The notes beneath the pieces are model-generated. The model was not told where the DNA came from, ran no database searches, and was given only the letters and a program-made list of their open reading frames with translations. The position numbers and the translations under genes were made by a program. Source: Candidatus Hydrogenedentota bacterium (GTDB lineage Bacteria; Hydrogenedentota; Hydrogenedentia; Hydrogenedentales; CAITNO01). Taken from it: a stretch of DNA of 14,264 nt. Numbering within the stretch: the stretch's first letter is position 1; each line of letters starts with the position of its first letter. Location: positions 1-14,264 of the forward strand of contig CAIJOU010000767.1 of NCBI GenBank assembly GCA_903822375.1, written 5' to 3'. This document shows, in pieces, positions 6,478 to 14,208 of the stretch.

Positions 6478-8580
6478 TCACTCCGTCTCGGAGAGGATCA
6501 TGCGGGCATCGGCAACCACGGGACGGGTTCCAACCTCGCCCACGATGAAGGGATTGATGTCCATTTCCTCGATTTGCGGGAAGTCTGTCACAAGCTGGCT
6601 GATGCGCTGCAGCGCGCCGGCGATGGCGTCCAGATCGACGCCTGCCTGGCCGCGCGCGCCGCGCAGCAGCGCGTAGGAGCGGGTGTTCTTGAGCATCTGC
6701 ATGGCCTCACCCTCGGTGAGCGGGGCGAGGTAGAAGCTCACGTCCTTCATCACCTCGACGAAGATGCCGCCGAGGCCGAACATGAGCATGGGTCCGAACT
6801 GCGGGTCGCGGTGCATGCCCAGGATAACTTCGCGGCCGGGCTTGCACATCTTCTCGACATACACGCCGCGCAGGTCCGCATGGGGCGCGGCACGGCCGAT
6901 GCGCAGCATCATCAGGTCGAACGCGTCCTGAACTTCGGACGCCTTGGACAGGTTCAGCTTCACGCCGCCCATGTCGGACTTGTGCAGGATGTCCGGCGAC
7001 ACAATCTTCATGGCCACGGGATAGCCTGAGCGCTCGGCCATGGCAACGGCCTCGTCCGCCGTGCGGGCAAGCCCGCCCGGAAGCACGCTGAAGTCGTAGG
7101 CGCGCAGGATTTCCTTCGCCTCCACCTCGCCCATTTCCTTGCGGCCCGACCGCGCCTGCCGCGCGAGCACGCGCTCGACACGGTGGCGGTTCACCGGGAA
7201 ACGGGTCACGATGCGCGGCGGACGGTTGCGCCAGGCCGCATAGTCGACCATGGCCTTGAGCGCCGCCACGGCGCGCTCCGGCGAAGTGTAATCAGGAACG
7301 CCCGCATCGACGAGCTTGCGGCGCGCAGTCATGACAATCGAGCCGCCCATGAAGCACACCAGCACCGGCTTGACCGGGTTGTTGCGCGTTGCGGCGATAA
7401 TCGCCTCTGCCGTGGCGGGCGGGTCCGACATGGCCTGCGGGGTCAGAATAACCACCACCGCGTCCACCTTGTCGTCCTCAAGCACCTCGCGCAGCGCCAT
7501 TGCGTATTTTTCGGGCGGGGCGTCGCCGAGCACGTCGACCGGATTAAGCACGCTTGCCGCCGGGGCCAGCTGTGACCGAATGCTGTCCGCCACCGCGGGG
7601 GTCAGCGGCTCCAGCCGCATGCCCAGGTTTTCCACCGCGTCGGCCGCCATGATGCCGGGGCCGCCCGCGTTCGTAATCACGCAAACGCGGTTGCCCTTGG
7701 GCAGCGGCTGCGTGGCAAAAGCCGTGGCATAGTCAAAAAGCGATTCGAAATCGTCGGCGCGCACGATGCCGGCGCGCTTGAACGCGGCGCCGTAGGCAAT
7801 GTCGGCGCCCGCAAGGCTGCCCGTGTGCGACGAGGCGGCCTTGCCGCCGGCGGCCGTGGTGCCCGCCTTGAGGATGACCACCGGCTTCTTGGCCGAGGCG
7901 GCCTCGGCGATGCGGATGAACTCGGGGCCCTCCGCAATGCTTTCGAGATAGGCGGCGACCACGCGGGTTTGCGGGTCCTCGGAGAGGCATTCCAGCAGGT
8001 CGGTCTCGCAGAGATCGGCCTTGTTGCCGATGCTCAGGAGCTTGGCCAGGCCCACGCCGCGGCCCTCGGACCAGTCCAGGATGGCCGTGCACAGCGCGCC
8101 CGACTGCGACATCACCGAAATGCTGCCCGGCTTGGGCATCTGCACCGCGAAGGACGCGTTCATGTGGTTTTCGGTGTTGATCAGCCCCAGGCAGTTCGGC
8201 CCGAGCATGCGCACGCCGTGGCTGCGGCAGAAGTCGGCGAGCTGGCGCTCCAACACGGCGCCGTCATGGCCGACCTCCTTGAAGCCGGCCGTGATCACCG
8301 TCACCGCCTTGGCGCCGGCAGCGACCGATGCCTCAAGCGCGGCCATTACGGCCTTGCCCGGCACCACGATGATGCTGTGGTCGATCCTGACACCCGCCTC
8401 GCGCACGTCTTTGTAGCACGGCAAGCCGAGAATCTCGTCTGTGGTGGGGTTTACGGGGATGATTTTGCCCTGATAACCAGCCTTGATAAGGTTGTCCAGG
8501 ACTGCGAAGCCGACCTTGCCGGGGCTTTTTGACGCACCGATGACGGCTATCGCTTCGGGGTAAAGCAGTGCTTCGAGCAT
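6478..8580 (-). CDS. ADP-forming acetyl/acyl-CoA synthetase, fused alpha and beta parts
   Basis: A 700-aa enzyme of the NDP-forming acyl-CoA synthetase family: acyl-CoA + ADP + Pi to free acid + ATP + CoA, reversible. Residues about 5-130 form the CoA-binding Rossmann domain (AVIGASKSPGKVGF). About 150-290 and 295-450 are the succinyl-CoA-ligase-like domains, with H252 in SSHTGSLAG at the position of the alpha phosphohistidine. About 475-700 is the ATP-grasp beta part, with MKIVSPDILHKSDMGGVKL and H533 matching the second histidine of this family. LMFGLGGIFVEV and EEMDINPF are further ATP-grasp signatures. Length and domain order are normal for single-chain forms, with all key residues present. 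Unlike Pat-type proteins there is no C-terminal GNAT domain; a GNAT domain instead sits on the next gene. The first gene of its operon, it follows a 291-base regulatory region. Acetate is the default substrate guess; branched or aryl acids are possible. Confidence 0.94.
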   Translation of the reverse strand: MLEALLYPEAIAVIGASKSPGKVGFAVLDNLIKAGYQGKIIPVNPTTDEILGLPCYKDVREAGVRIDHSIIVVPGKAVMAALEASVAAGAKAVTVITAGFKEVGHDGAVLERQLADFCRSHGVRMLGPNCLGLINTENHMNASFAVQMPKPGSISVMSQSGALCTAILDWSEGRGVGLAKLLSIGNKADLCETDLLECLSEDPQTRVVAAYLESIAEGPEFIRIAEAASAKKPVVILKAGTTAAGGKAASSHTGSLAGADIAYGAAFKRAGIVRADDFESLFDYATAFATQPLPKGNRVCVITNAGGPGIMAADAVENLGMRLEPLTPAVADSIRSQLAPAASVLNPVDVLGDAPPEKYAMALREVLEDDKVDAVVVILTPQAMSDPPATAEAIIAATRNNPVKPVLVCFMGGSIVMTARRKLVDAGVPDYTSPERAVAALKAMVDYAAWRNRPPRIVTRFPVNRHRVERVLARQARSGRKEMGEVEAKEILRAYDFSVLPGGLARTADEAVAMAERSGYPVAMKIVSPDILHKSDMGGVKLNLSKASEVQDAFDLMMLRIGRAAPHADLRGVYVEKMCKPGREVILGMHRDPQFGPMLMFGLGGIFVEVMKDVSFYLAPLTEGEAMQMLKNTRSYALLRGARGQAGVDLDAIAGALQRISQLVTDFPQIEEMDINPFIVGEVGTRPVVADARMILSETE

Positions 8581-8681
8581 AAGTCCCTAACCTGCGTTGA
8601 GGAGCCTCGACGAGGAAGTTCCCTTTGTTGCCATCCCGTAGAAAACACGAGCATGGCGGCCCATGGAAGAAAAGAAGATAC

Positions 8682-8700
8682 GTCGTGCGGAATGCACGAC
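8682..8700 (-). promoter_or_regulatory. Hairpin in the leader of the acyl-CoA operon
   Basis: GTCGTGC (8682-8688) and GCACGAC (8694-8700) form a perfect 7-bp inverted repeat with a 5-base loop. It lies about 100 bases upstream of the synthetase start codon and three bases from the TGGTATACCA palindrome. On the minus strand a pyrimidine-rich stretch follows (8665-8680). It may be a second operator half-site pair, an mRNA leader hairpin or a weak attenuator; the sequence does not decide. Confidence 0.45.
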
Positions 8701-8703
8701 CAT

Positions 8704-8713
8704 TGGTATACCA
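8704..8713. promoter_or_regulatory. Perfect TGGTATACCA palindrome, possible GntR-family operator and extended -10
   Basis: The 10-bp sequence is fully self-complementary and resembles operators bound by GntR/FadR-type repressors, which favour GGTnnnACC-like dyads. Read on the minus strand, TGGTATACC also fits an extended -10 element (TGnTATnnT-like), with a TGGAAA hexamer 18 bases upstream as a weak -35. An operator overlapping the -10 would give repression of the acyl-CoA operon by a regulator encoded elsewhere. No regulator gene lies in this window. Confidence 0.4.
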
Positions 8714-8739
8714 CTTTTACCCCGCTCATTTCCAGTAAT

Positions 8740-8811
8740 AAATTCTCGATTTCTTCGACCTGACTCCCATTTGCCACCCTTTGGAGGGTCAAATTCCCGA
8801 TTTGGGAATTT
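8740..8811. repeat. Direct repeat and two hairpins between the polysaccharide and acyl-CoA operons
   Basis: A 13-base sequence, AAATTCYCGATTT, occurs at 8740-8752 and again at 8791-8803 with one difference. The second copy forms half of a hairpin, AAATTCCC (8791-8798) with GGGAATTT (8804-8811), 8-bp stem and 5-base loop. A smaller dyad, ACCCT/AGGGT, lies at 8776-8789 with a TTGG loop. On the minus strand these follow the glycosyltransferase stop by 60-100 bases and may end the polysaccharide transcript, although only three T residues follow the main stem. The patch is visibly more AT-rich than the genes around it. Confidence 0.5.
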
Positions 8812-8817
8812 TCTCAG

Positions 8818-8868
8818 GCCGCCTTTCGGCACGCGCAGCGAGGCGGAGTGCGCCGCTTCCCTGCGGCC
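8818..8868 (-). repeat. REP-like element, copy 2, inside an outer inverted repeat
   Basis: The core GCGCAGCGAGGCGGAGTGCGCCGC (about 8834-8857) matches copy 1 near 2403-2426 at 21 of 24 bases in the same orientation. It is enclosed by GGCCGC (8818-8823) and GCGGCC (8863-8868), so the whole block could fold as a branched structure. It begins a few bases past the glycosyltransferase stop codon, the same placement as copy 1 after the radical SAM gene. Confidence 0.5.
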
Positions 8869-8871
8869 GGA

Positions 8872-10080
8872 TTACAGTCCCAGTGCCCGGTTATACGCGG
8901 CAAGAAGCTGTTCCTTCTGGTGGTCCCAGGCGAGGCCGTTCAGGATGCGTTCCCTGCCTTCCCGGCCCATGCGCCCGCGTTCTTCCGGACGATCGAGCAG
9001 CCAGGCTATCTTCTCTGCGAACTCATGCTCGTTGTTGGGTGTCACGTAGAGCGCGGCCCCGGCCGCGCTGGCACGGGTTTCGGTCAGGTCGAAGGCGACC
9101 ACGGGCTTGCCCAATCCCATATATTCGAGCACCTTGACCAGCGTCGACTTGTCATTGAGCCCGATGGCCGGGTCGGGGCAGACGCACACCGAGGCGGTGG
9201 CGATACCCTCGAATACCCTGTCCTGGGCAACCAGCCCGGTGAAGGTAACCTGCTCTTCAATGCCCGCGACGCGGGTGTACGCCTTGAGCATGGGCACTTC
9301 GGGGCCGTCGCCGATGAGCAGCGCGTGAAAATCACGCCGGCCCAGGTCCCGCCGCAGCGTCATCAGCGCGCGCAGCAGGTAGTCCAGGCCGTCCTGTTTG
9401 CCCATCATGCCCACGTATACAATCAGGTGGTCGGCGCCCTTCTTGAGTCCGGGGTTGGGCGCCGCGCCGCGCAACCGGGACAGCTCGGGGCCGTTGCGCA
9501 CGACAAACACGTCCTCGGGCCTCTTCCCGCCCCGCTGCAGGGCAATCTTGCGGTAGGAGTCGTTGGTGGACATCACGACATTGGCGTGCCGGAACGTGAG
9601 CCGCTCAAAGTACAGCAGCGCCCGGTGCACCCGGCCCGGTTTCCTGTCCGGATTCTTGGAAATGTAGAGTTCGGGGGACAGGTCATGGTGGTCGAAAACC
9701 ACGCGCACGCCGACAAGTTTGAACGGCAGCGCGGCGAAAATGAGCAGGTCCGGCGGGTTGCAGATCTGGATGACGTCGAAACCCCGGCGCAGCCACACGC
9801 GCAGCGCCAGCCAGAACATGGAAAACACGGCGAATCCGTACTCCACAACGTAGGCGGTGAACGCGCCCTCCGCCTCAATCAGGCGAAAACGGCGCACCTC
9901 GATCCCGTCGATGGTCTCGCGGCGTGCCGTGTCGCGATCATGGCCGCGCGGCGAGATCACCGTCACCCGCCAGCCCGCCTCACGGAGACTGACCGCCTCG
10001 CGCCACACGCGCCGGTCAAAGGGAACCGACAGATTCTCGACGAGCAGGAGCGCCCGCCTGGGGCGCGCGCCGCGCCCCAT
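8872..10080 (-). CDS. GT4-family glycosyltransferase
   Basis: A 402-aa GT-B fold glycosyltransferase that should add a sugar from a nucleotide donor to a growing polysaccharide at the cytoplasmic face of the membrane. The N-terminal half has the acceptor-domain features of bacterial GT4 enzymes: ENLSVPFDRRVWREA (about residues 15-29), ICNPPDLL (about 106-113) and DHHDLSPELY (about 130-139). The donor half has VYVGMMGKQDGLDYLL (about 221-236), LIGDGPE (255-261) and KVLEYMGLGKPVVAFD (316-331), a conserved nucleotide-sugar site. One segment around residues 80-96 is hydrophobic and may touch the membrane. The frame stays open upstream to 10179, but the start at 10080 is preferred: its ATG shares a base with the stop of the methyltransferase (TGATG), a coupling arrangement, and the extra 33 residues are basic and Pro-rich with no family similarity. 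It ends the operon. Donor and acceptor are not predictable. Confidence 0.9.
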   Translation of the reverse strand: MGRGARPRRALLLVENLSVPFDRRVWREAVSLREAGWRVTVISPRGHDRDTARRETIDGIEVRRFRLIEAEGAFTAYVVEYGFAVFSMFWLALRVWLRRGFDVIQICNPPDLLIFAALPFKLVGVRVVFDHHDLSPELYISKNPDRKPGRVHRALLYFERLTFRHANVVMSTNDSYRKIALQRGGKRPEDVFVVRNGPELSRLRGAAPNPGLKKGADHLIVYVGMMGKQDGLDYLLRALMTLRRDLGRRDFHALLIGDGPEVPMLKAYTRVAGIEEQVTFTGLVAQDRVFEGIATASVCVCPDPAIGLNDKSTLVKVLEYMGLGKPVVAFDLTETRASAAGAALYVTPNNEHEFAEKIAWLLDRPEERGRMGREGRERILNGLAWDHQKEQLLAAYNRALGL

Positions 10081-10913
10081 CAGTCGGCGGCCCCGCCGGG
10101 ACGGTGGTAGATGCACACGCCCAGATGGCGCAGGTCGCAGGCCTGGGCCATGCGCGGGTCGGCGGCAAGCCGCCGCCATACGCGGCCCATCCCCTCGGAC
10201 CAGGCGATGTCATCGAAGACAACCACGGCGCCGTCCACCAACGCCGGCTCAATCTGGTTGAAGTAGTTCCAGGTGGCCTGTTCGTCATGATGCCCGTCGA
10301 TAAACACGAAGCCGAAGCCCGGATCTTCGGCCACCACGGTTTCGAGCGTTTTCTGGAACGGGCCCACGACCACGGTGATGTTTTCCAGACCAAGGTCCCG
10401 GAAGTTCGACTCTGCCACGGCCGCCGCGCCCGGTGCGCCCTCCAGCGTGATTACCCGTCCACCCGTGCCGTTAAGCCGCAGCGCGGAGGCCATATACGCG
10501 CTGGCGATGCCCACGCAGGTGCCGAGTTCAAGACACCGCGCCGGCTGCACGGCGCGCACCAATGCAAAATGCATCGACGCCCACACCTGCGGCGAACTCG
10601 CGGCCTGGGCGAATTCGCCCACCACACGCCGCACCGTCCGGCCCTCGCCGCCCGCCGCGCCCGCACCCGCGCCGTAGTCGGGCTGGTCAAAGGCATCCGT
10701 GCGGGCGTTCACCTTGAGGCGCTGCGCCTCGACGGATTCCATAAGCGCCTGTTCGGACGCGTCAAAAGCGCTGCATCCCGCCTTCAGGAACGCGTCGCCG
10801 ACGGCCCGCGCCTGCATATCCTCGGCCGCGGCCAGCCGCGCGCCTTCCGCGCGCAGGCGCGCGCGGTAAACATACGGTTTCATCAGGTTCTTGATCACAC
10901 CCAGAATGGCCAT
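10080..10913 (-). CDS. Class I SAM-dependent methyltransferase
   Basis: A 277-aa methyltransferase, probably of the Methyltransf_24/O-methyltransferase type. LELGTCVGIAS (about residues 128-138) is the SAM-binding motif I, VITLEGAP (about 155-162) places the acidic residue after strand 2, and FVFIDGHHD (202-210) with VVVFDDI (230-236) are the later motifs typical of metal-dependent O-methyltransferases. About 105 residues precede motif I; this Ala/Arg-rich part (about 15-100) is not recognised and may be helical. I place the start at ATG 10913, with GGGTGAG upstream; a GTG at 10922 would add three residues. It begins just after the acyltransferase stop codon and overlaps the glycosyltransferase start by one base. 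In this setting it most likely methylates a sugar or a polymer end, but a small-molecule target cannot be excluded. Confidence 0.85.
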   Translation of the reverse strand: MAILGVIKNLMKPYVYRARLRAEGARLAAAEDMQARAVGDAFLKAGCSAFDASEQALMESVEAQRLKVNARTDAFDQPDYGAGAGAAGGEGRTVRRVVGEFAQAASSPQVWASMHFALVRAVQPARCLELGTCVGIASAYMASALRLNGTGGRVITLEGAPGAAAVAESNFRDLGLENITVVVGPFQKTLETVVAEDPGFGFVFIDGHHDEQATWNYFNQIEPALVDGAVVVFDDIAWSEGMGRVWRRLAADPRMAQACDLRHLGVCIYHRPGGAAD

Positions 10914-10914
10914 G

Positions 10915-11400
10915 TCACTCACCCGGCTTGAGTTTGCGGATGAACCGGGCGGGACTGCCCACCCACAGTTCGCCCGCGGGAACCGATTTGGTCACCACGC
11001 TCCCCGCGCCCACCATCGCGCCCTCGCCAATCTCAACGCCGCAGATCACCGTGACCGATGATCCAATGGACGCGCGGCGGCGCACCACCGTCGGCACCAC
11101 CTTCCAGTCGGCCTCGGTCTGGAGCGAACCGTCCGCGTTGACGGCGCGGGGAAAGCGGTCGTTGGTGAACGTCACGTTGTGGCCCACGAAGACGCCGTCC
11201 TCGACCGTCACCCCCTCGCAGAGGAAACTGTGGCTCGAAATCTTGCAGTCCGCGCCGATCAGCACGCCCTTTTGGATCTCAACGAAGGCACCCACCTTGG
11301 TGCGGTCGCCGATGCGGCAGCCGTAGGCGTTGATGAAACACGCCAGGCGCACGCCCTCGCCCAGCACCACGTCGGGTGCGATGCGGTTGTAGCTGTCCAT
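10915..11400 (-). CDS. Left-handed beta-helix acyltransferase, WbpD/WlbB-like
   Basis: A 161-aa hexapeptide-repeat acyltransferase expected to act as a trimer with acetyl-CoA. Isoleucine/valine-Gly repeats run through residues about 10-75 and again 105-140 (for example VGAFVEIQKGVLIGADC and IGEGAMVGAGSVVTKSVP). Between them is GHNVTFTNDRFPRA (73-86), a segment characteristic of the WbpD/WlbB group, which N-acetylates the 3-amino group of UDP-2-acetamido-3-amino-2,3-dideoxy-glucuronate. ELWVGSPARFIRK is the usual C-terminal end of such enzymes. The length is somewhat shorter than the roughly 190 aa of characterised members. AAGGAG lies at ideal spacing before the ATG at 11400. It follows the Gfo/Idh/MocA oxidoreductase, the natural partner in this pathway, by 26 bases. 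A different amino-sugar substrate remains possible. Confidence 0.9.
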   Translation of the reverse strand: MDSYNRIAPDVVLGEGVRLACFINAYGCRIGDRTKVGAFVEIQKGVLIGADCKISSHSFLCEGVTVEDGVFVGHNVTFTNDRFPRAVNADGSLQTEADWKVVPTVVRRRASIGSSVTVICGVEIGEGAMVGAGSVVTKSVPAGELWVGSPARFIRKLKPGE

Positions 11401-11426
11401 AAAACTCCTTGCCGCGCCGCGCGCGG

Positions 11427-12434
11427 TCAGGCCAGTTCGACGACCCGTCCCTGGCTGCGCAGCGACGCGTCCGTCGCCTCCAGCAGGCGCACCATGCGCG
11501 CGCCCGCGGCGCCGTCGTTGAAGGGGCGCTCGCCCGATTCCAGACAGCGCACAAAGTAGTCCAGTTCCGCATGCAGGGCCTCGGTTCCCGGCACGACGGG
11601 GGCGTACGCCGCCCCGTGGCGGGGCGTGGCAAGCACCTGGTACAGCCCCTCCTTCGTCGTCACCTCCATGCCCTTGTCGTAGATCTTGATGCGCTCCTCC
11701 ATGTTCAGATCGTCCCAGAGCAGCATCTTGCGCGAACCGCCGATGATCGTGCGCCGTATCTTCACCGGCGACAGCCAGTTCAGGTGCAGGTGCGCCATCA
11801 CGTTGTTGTCATAGTAGACGGTCAGGTAGGCCACGTCCTCCAGCCCCGTGCCGAAATGGCCCGCGCCGTGCGCCGAAATCGCCCGCGCCGTCGGGCCGAG
11901 CAGATGGTCCATGACCGAAAAATCGTGCGGCGCCAGGTCCCAGATCACGTTGATGTCGTGCTGGAACAGGCCCAGGTTGATTCGCACCGAATCGTAGTAG
12001 TAGATGTCGCCCAACTCGCCGCTGTCGACGAGTTCCTTCATCTTGCGCACCGCCCCGGTGAACAGGAAGGTGTGGTCCACCACAAGCTGCAGGCCGCGGC
12101 TCTCGGCCAGGTTGACCAGTTCCTGAGCCTGGGCGGAATTCGAGGTCATCGGCTTTTCCACCCAGACGTGCTTGCCGTGCAGCAGCGCCTCGCGCGCAAG
12201 CGCGAAATGCGTGAACACCGGCGTTGCCACAACCACCATGTCGACGTCGTCCGCGTGCGTCACCCGTTCCGCTTCGCCGACCACGTCCACGGCCGGAAAG
12301 GTCTTGCGCGCCAGCCTGCGGCGGTTTTCCAGCATGTCCGCCACGCGCACCAGTTCGCAGTCCTCGTGGGCGTTGATGTTTCGTGCGAGGTTCGGCCCCC
12401 AGTAGCCGTAGCCGATCAGTCCCACTCTCAGCAT
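11427..12434 (-). CDS. Gfo/Idh/MocA-family sugar-nucleotide oxidoreductase, WbpB/WlbA-like
   Basis: A 335-aa NAD(P)-dependent dehydrogenase. The N-terminal Rossmann fold starts with VGLIGYGYWGPNLARN (4-19). VVVATPVFTHFALAREAL (about 67-84) and VEKP (92-95), with catalytic K94, are family hallmarks, and DLAPHD (166-171) supplies the expected His (H170). The C-terminal alpha/beta domain shows the usual LHAELDYFVRCLESGERP ending (287-304). Together with the adjacent WbpD-like acetyltransferase, the best match is the enzyme that oxidises C3 of UDP-GlcNAc-uronate or a related sugar nucleotide before transamination. An inositol-type or other sugar dehydrogenase is less likely in this context. AAAGGA precedes the ATG at 12434, and the chain-length gene ends 25 bases upstream, so it is an internal operon gene. 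Confidence 0.9.
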   Translation of the reverse strand: MLRVGLIGYGYWGPNLARNINAHEDCELVRVADMLENRRRLARKTFPAVDVVGEAERVTHADDVDMVVVATPVFTHFALAREALLHGKHVWVEKPMTSNSAQAQELVNLAESRGLQLVVDHTFLFTGAVRKMKELVDSGELGDIYYYDSVRINLGLFQHDINVIWDLAPHDFSVMDHLLGPTARAISAHGAGHFGTGLEDVAYLTVYYDNNVMAHLHLNWLSPVKIRRTIIGGSRKMLLWDDLNMEERIKIYDKGMEVTTKEGLYQVLATPRHGAAYAPVVPGTEALHAELDYFVRCLESGERPFNDGAAGARMVRLLEATDASLRSQGRVVELA

Positions 12435-12459
12435 GAAGAATCCTTTCGTCCCGCACCGG

Positions 12460-14208
12460 CTAGTTCAGGTTTACCAGCCACTTGTGCAGCCGCGGCATGC
12501 CGTCATCCTTGACATAGGCGAGGCCGCAGGTGAGCAGGAAGGCCAGCATCGTCGTGAGCAGCACCCGCCCCTTTCGGCCCACCAGGCCCTTGTCCTCGGT
12601 GGCGTAGGTTTCGGTGGTGATGCGGTTCAGGCCGACCGGCTTGTCCATGCCCGGTTCACCCTTCGCAATCGCGTTGGCCGCCGACATGAGCGACTCCTCC
12701 GAAGCCACGTCGTCGAAAATCTTTTTCGCTATCTCCGTGCGCGACTTGAGACGCATTTGAGCCATGGTGTGCTCGGCGATTTGCTGCTTCAGTTCGTCCT
12801 GTTCCTTCTTCAAGGTCTCCATCTGCCGGTCAATGGCCGTCAGTTCCGCCTCCGAGGACTCCACCTCCAGCATCGTCGTGCGGGTTACCGCAAACACGGA
12901 CATCTCCTCCTCGCTGCCGAGCAGGCCGTAGGTCTTTTCCGACACGTTGAGGTCGTTGGCGATTCCGCCCTGGGTCATCTTGTGCTGGCCGTATTGGGCT
13001 TTCAGTGACACCAGTTGCTCGTTCAGCGCGTCGGCCTGCGCACGGATCGACTCAAGTTCCGCCTTCTTTTGGCTGATGTCGGACAGCCTCGCGTTCTCGT
13101 TCTTCTTGAGTTCCAGGTAGGTGGGGTTCATTTCCTGCGTCACCATCACCTTTTCCTTCAGGTCGGCAAGGGATTTGGTGTTCGCTCCGCCGACGATCCA
13201 GTACGCGTCTGTGCTGGGGGCCTGGCCCAGTTCGAGCATCGGCTTTTCCGTTTCAAGCGATTTGCGGATGGTGACCAGGCTTTCCTCGTCCCCCTTGAGC
13301 TGGCGTTCGATTCTTCCCTGATCGTCGGCCAGTTTCACCTGCATTTCGAGCCGTTGTTCCATTTCCGTGGAGAGCATCTCCACGTTTGCCAGGGACATTT
13401 CCGCTTTCATCTTCTCGCGCAATTCAACCGATTCGCCGGAATACTTGTTCTGCGAGTCCTTCAGCAGCTTCGAAAAGTCGCCGTTCAAAACCTCCAGTTT
13501 CCTCTTGGCGGCTTCATGCTCGCGGTCGACGTTTGCCCGATTGTCCATGAGCGTGTTCATCCGCACCTCGTTTGCGTCGAGGTCCGCCTTCAACACGTCC
13601 AGATTCCACGTGCCGGTCTCCTTGCGCATTTCCTCCCACGCCGTTTGCAGTTCGGACTCGTATTTCTTCTTTGCGCCCACCAGCATGGACGCGGACGGGC
13701 CCACGCGCATTGCGGCAGCCTGCTGCGCCTGCGTCGTCGCCACCTCCGCCCAAACGTCCACTATCTTCTTGGCCAGCTCCGCCGTTTCGGCCCGGGCGGT
13801 CATCCGGAGGAGCGGCGAATAACTCACGGGGCGGCTGGTCTCGTCCACTATGTCGACCGTAACCGAAAGGTTTCCGCGGAAGATGAGGAGTTCCGGAGGG
13901 GTGTCTTTCCCGTAGGCGCCCTCCTTCTTCAACCGGTCGAGCACTCTGCCCAGCACGGATGAGCTTTCCAGCATCATCTCATACGCCTTGGGGTTGAGCG
14001 GCGGCGGCATCATCTTCGTGGTGCTCGAACCTTCCTCCGCGCTGCCCCGTTCAACGCCCGTCACCAACAGCATCGTGTCCGCCGTGTACGGGACCGGGAA
14101 CAGCAGTTCCTTGCCCAGCGCAAGGACCCCGGCCAAGACCGTGACGATGATGATCAACCAGAGGTTCTTGATCAGCGCCTGTGCCGCGCCCTTGTACCAA
14201 TCATTCAT
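12460..14208 (-). CDS. Wzz/GumC-like polysaccharide chain-length protein, no kinase domain
   Basis: A 582-aa inner-membrane protein of the polysaccharide co-polymerase type, expected to control chain length or export of a cell-surface polymer. A first membrane segment is at about 15-38 (LWLIIIVTVLAGVLALG) and a second at about 547-566 (VLLTTMLAFLLTCGLAYV), leaving about 510 residues outside the cytoplasm. Residues about 35-160 resemble the Wzz domain; about 175-320 and 365-500 are rich in Lys, Glu, Leu and Gln with heptad-like spacing, indicating long coiled coils. It is far longer than O-antigen Wzz (about 320-380 aa) and closer to GumC/Wzc, but the chain ends 16 residues after the second membrane segment, with no Walker motifs or tyrosine-kinase domain. 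The Pro-rich motif usual before the second segment is weak. A CAGGAG ribosome site (14214-14219) supports the ATG at 14208. It leads the visible part of the polysaccharide operon. Confidence 0.85.
   Translation of the reverse strand: MNDWYKGAAQALIKNLWLIIIVTVLAGVLALGKELLFPVPYTADTMLLVTGVERGSAEEGSSTTKMMPPPLNPKAYEMMLESSSVLGRVLDRLKKEGAYGKDTPPELLIFRGNLSVTVDIVDETSRPVSYSPLLRMTARAETAELAKKIVDVWAEVATTQAQQAAAMRVGPSASMLVGAKKKYESELQTAWEEMRKETGTWNLDVLKADLDANEVRMNTLMDNRANVDREHEAAKRKLEVLNGDFSKLLKDSQNKYSGESVELREKMKAEMSLANVEMLSTEMEQRLEMQVKLADDQGRIERQLKGDEESLVTIRKSLETEKPMLELGQAPSTDAYWIVGGANTKSLADLKEKVMVTQEMNPTYLELKKNENARLSDISQKKAELESIRAQADALNEQLVSLKAQYGQHKMTQGGIANDLNVSEKTYGLLGSEEEMSVFAVTRTTMLEVESSEAELTAIDRQMETLKKEQDELKQQIAEHTMAQMRLKSRTEIAKKIFDDVASEESLMSAANAIAKGEPGMDKPVGLNRITTETYATEDKGLVGRKGRVLLTTMLAFLLTCGLAYVKDDGMPRLHKWLVNLN

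Noticed and set aside
4617..6548. 643-aa open frame on the + strand opposite the CoA-transferase/GNAT gene
   Set aside because: It mirrors a clearly conserved minus-strand gene in GC-rich DNA. Its translation is rich in His, Arg, Val and Asp with no recognisable motif, as expected of an antisense shadow.
8587..8832. 81-aa minus-strand open frames in the 291-base intergenic region
   Set aside because: Two different frames are open and neither has a good ribosome site or recognisable motif. Both run through the palindromes and the direct repeat, so the region is better explained as regulatory.
8848..10110. 420-aa + strand open frame opposite the glycosyltransferase
   Set aside because: Antisense shadow of a gene with clear GT4 motifs; no family features in its translation. 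The same applies to long + strand frames at 833-1879, 2399-3748, 11409-12512 and 13015-13962.
10081..10179. 33-residue N-terminal extension of the glycosyltransferase
   Set aside because: It lies inside the methyltransferase coding region, is Arg/Pro-rich, and the TGATG overlap gives a better start at 10080.
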